In this document: positions 6,151 to 6,406 of the stretch, piece after piece
How positions within the stretch are numbered: position 1 is the first letter of the stretch
Layout of the letters: each line of letters begins with the position of its first letter
Assembly: GCA_014378155.1 (NCBI GenBank)
Contig: JACMOF010000313.1
Location: 1 to 6,406, forward strand
Source of the DNA: Caulobacter sp.
Lineage (GTDB): Bacteria > Pseudomonadota > Alphaproteobacteria > Caulobacterales > Caulobacteraceae
Direction of reading: 5' to 3'
DNA length: 6,406 nt
The notes under the pieces: generated by a model
Databases searched by the model: none
What the model saw: only the letters and a program-made list of their open reading frames with translations
What the model was told of the DNA's origin: nothing
Made by a program: the position numbers and the translations under genes

Positions 6151-6406
6151 GCGGCGGCCACCATGGTCGGCGCGTCTCGCCTGAGCGGCATCGGTCCGCG
6201 ATAGACCAGCCGCCACAGCCACTCCAACGGCCCCAGGGTGAAACGTGCCATCCACCAGCGCGACCACAGGATCTGGGCGATCCAGATCGCTATCACCGCA
6301 CAGGCCAGGACCGGGCGATCGACCTTGCCGTACAGGGTCGGGCCGCGTCCGCCGTAGAACAGCACGGTCATGATCGCTGACTGGGCCAGATAGTTGGTAA
6401 AGGCCA
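6147..6406 (-). CDS. DUF418 family membrane protein, C-terminal end (5' end outside window)
   Basis: Read on the minus strand, the frame is open from the window edge (first whole codon at 6404) to the TAG at 6149-6147 and gives 85 residues. The opening residues AFTNYLAQSAIMTVLFYGG match the conserved start of the DUF418 C-terminal domain, and FTLGPLEWLWRLVYRG followed by PLRRD is its characteristic end. Between them lies a hydrophobic segment (VLACAVIAIWIAQILW) that should be the last membrane helix. Family members are multi-pass inner-membrane proteins of unsettled function, often suggested to be transporters. The ATG at 6371 is internal, since the upstream residues belong to the same domain. 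The gene converges on the hydrolase and shares its CTAG stop region. The family call is good; the function is unknown. Confidence 0.8.
   Translation of the reverse strand, partial: AFTNYLAQSAIMTVLFYGGRGPTLYGKVDRPVLACAVIAIWIAQILWSRWWMARFTLGPLEWLWRLVYRGPMPLRRDAPTMVAAA

Noticed and set aside
5383..6267. Minus-strand reading frame (294 codons) covering the hydrolase and part of the DUF418 end
   Set aside because: It conflicts with both the hydrolase with its full triad and the DUF418 C-terminus, and has no family features.
1..6406. Mobile element, prophage, CRISPR or tRNA attachment site
   Set aside because: I saw no transposase or integrase motif, no regular spaced repeats, no tRNA-like fold and no long terminal inverted repeats.

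Overview
The window reads as a piece of chromosome from a GC-rich alphaproteobacterium, most likely of the Caulobacter/Phenylobacterium group. This is inferred from the strong G/C bias at third codon positions, from the TonB-dependent receptor subfamily, and from the company of a heparinase II/III-like protein, PurH and a dienelactone-hydrolase-like protein. I ran no database search, so the taxon is a judgement from recalled protein families.

Layout, left to right. Positions 1-864 (+) hold the C-terminal part of a heparinase II/III-family protein whose start lies outside the window. Positions 865-1091 are a non-coding leader with short repeats and TTCGAA palindromes. Positions 1092-3548 (+) encode a complete 818-residue TonB-dependent outer-membrane receptor with signal peptide, TonB box, plug, barrel and C-terminal Phe. 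Positions 3549-3796 are non-coding: a strong UUCG-capped hairpin just after the receptor, a second nested dyad, a plausible promoter, and a leader ahead of purH. Positions 3797-5386 (+) encode complete PurH with a GTG start. Only 14 bases later, positions 5401-6150 (+) encode a small alpha/beta hydrolase of the dienelactone hydrolase family. Positions 6147-6406 (-) hold the C-terminal end of a DUF418 membrane protein that converges on the hydrolase; the two stop codons share a CTAG.

How the genes work together. PurH carries out the last two steps of IMP synthesis and is probably co-transcribed with the hydrolase. The receptor has its own leader and a hairpin behind it, so it looks like an independent unit set between the heparinase-like gene and purH. 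Its substrate cannot be read from the sequence. No RNA gene, CRISPR array, insertion sequence, integrase or phage gene was seen. I did not find a clearly new biological system; the points most worth a second look are the receptor's position, the repeats in its leader, the folded leader of purH, and the shared stop codons at the convergent pair.
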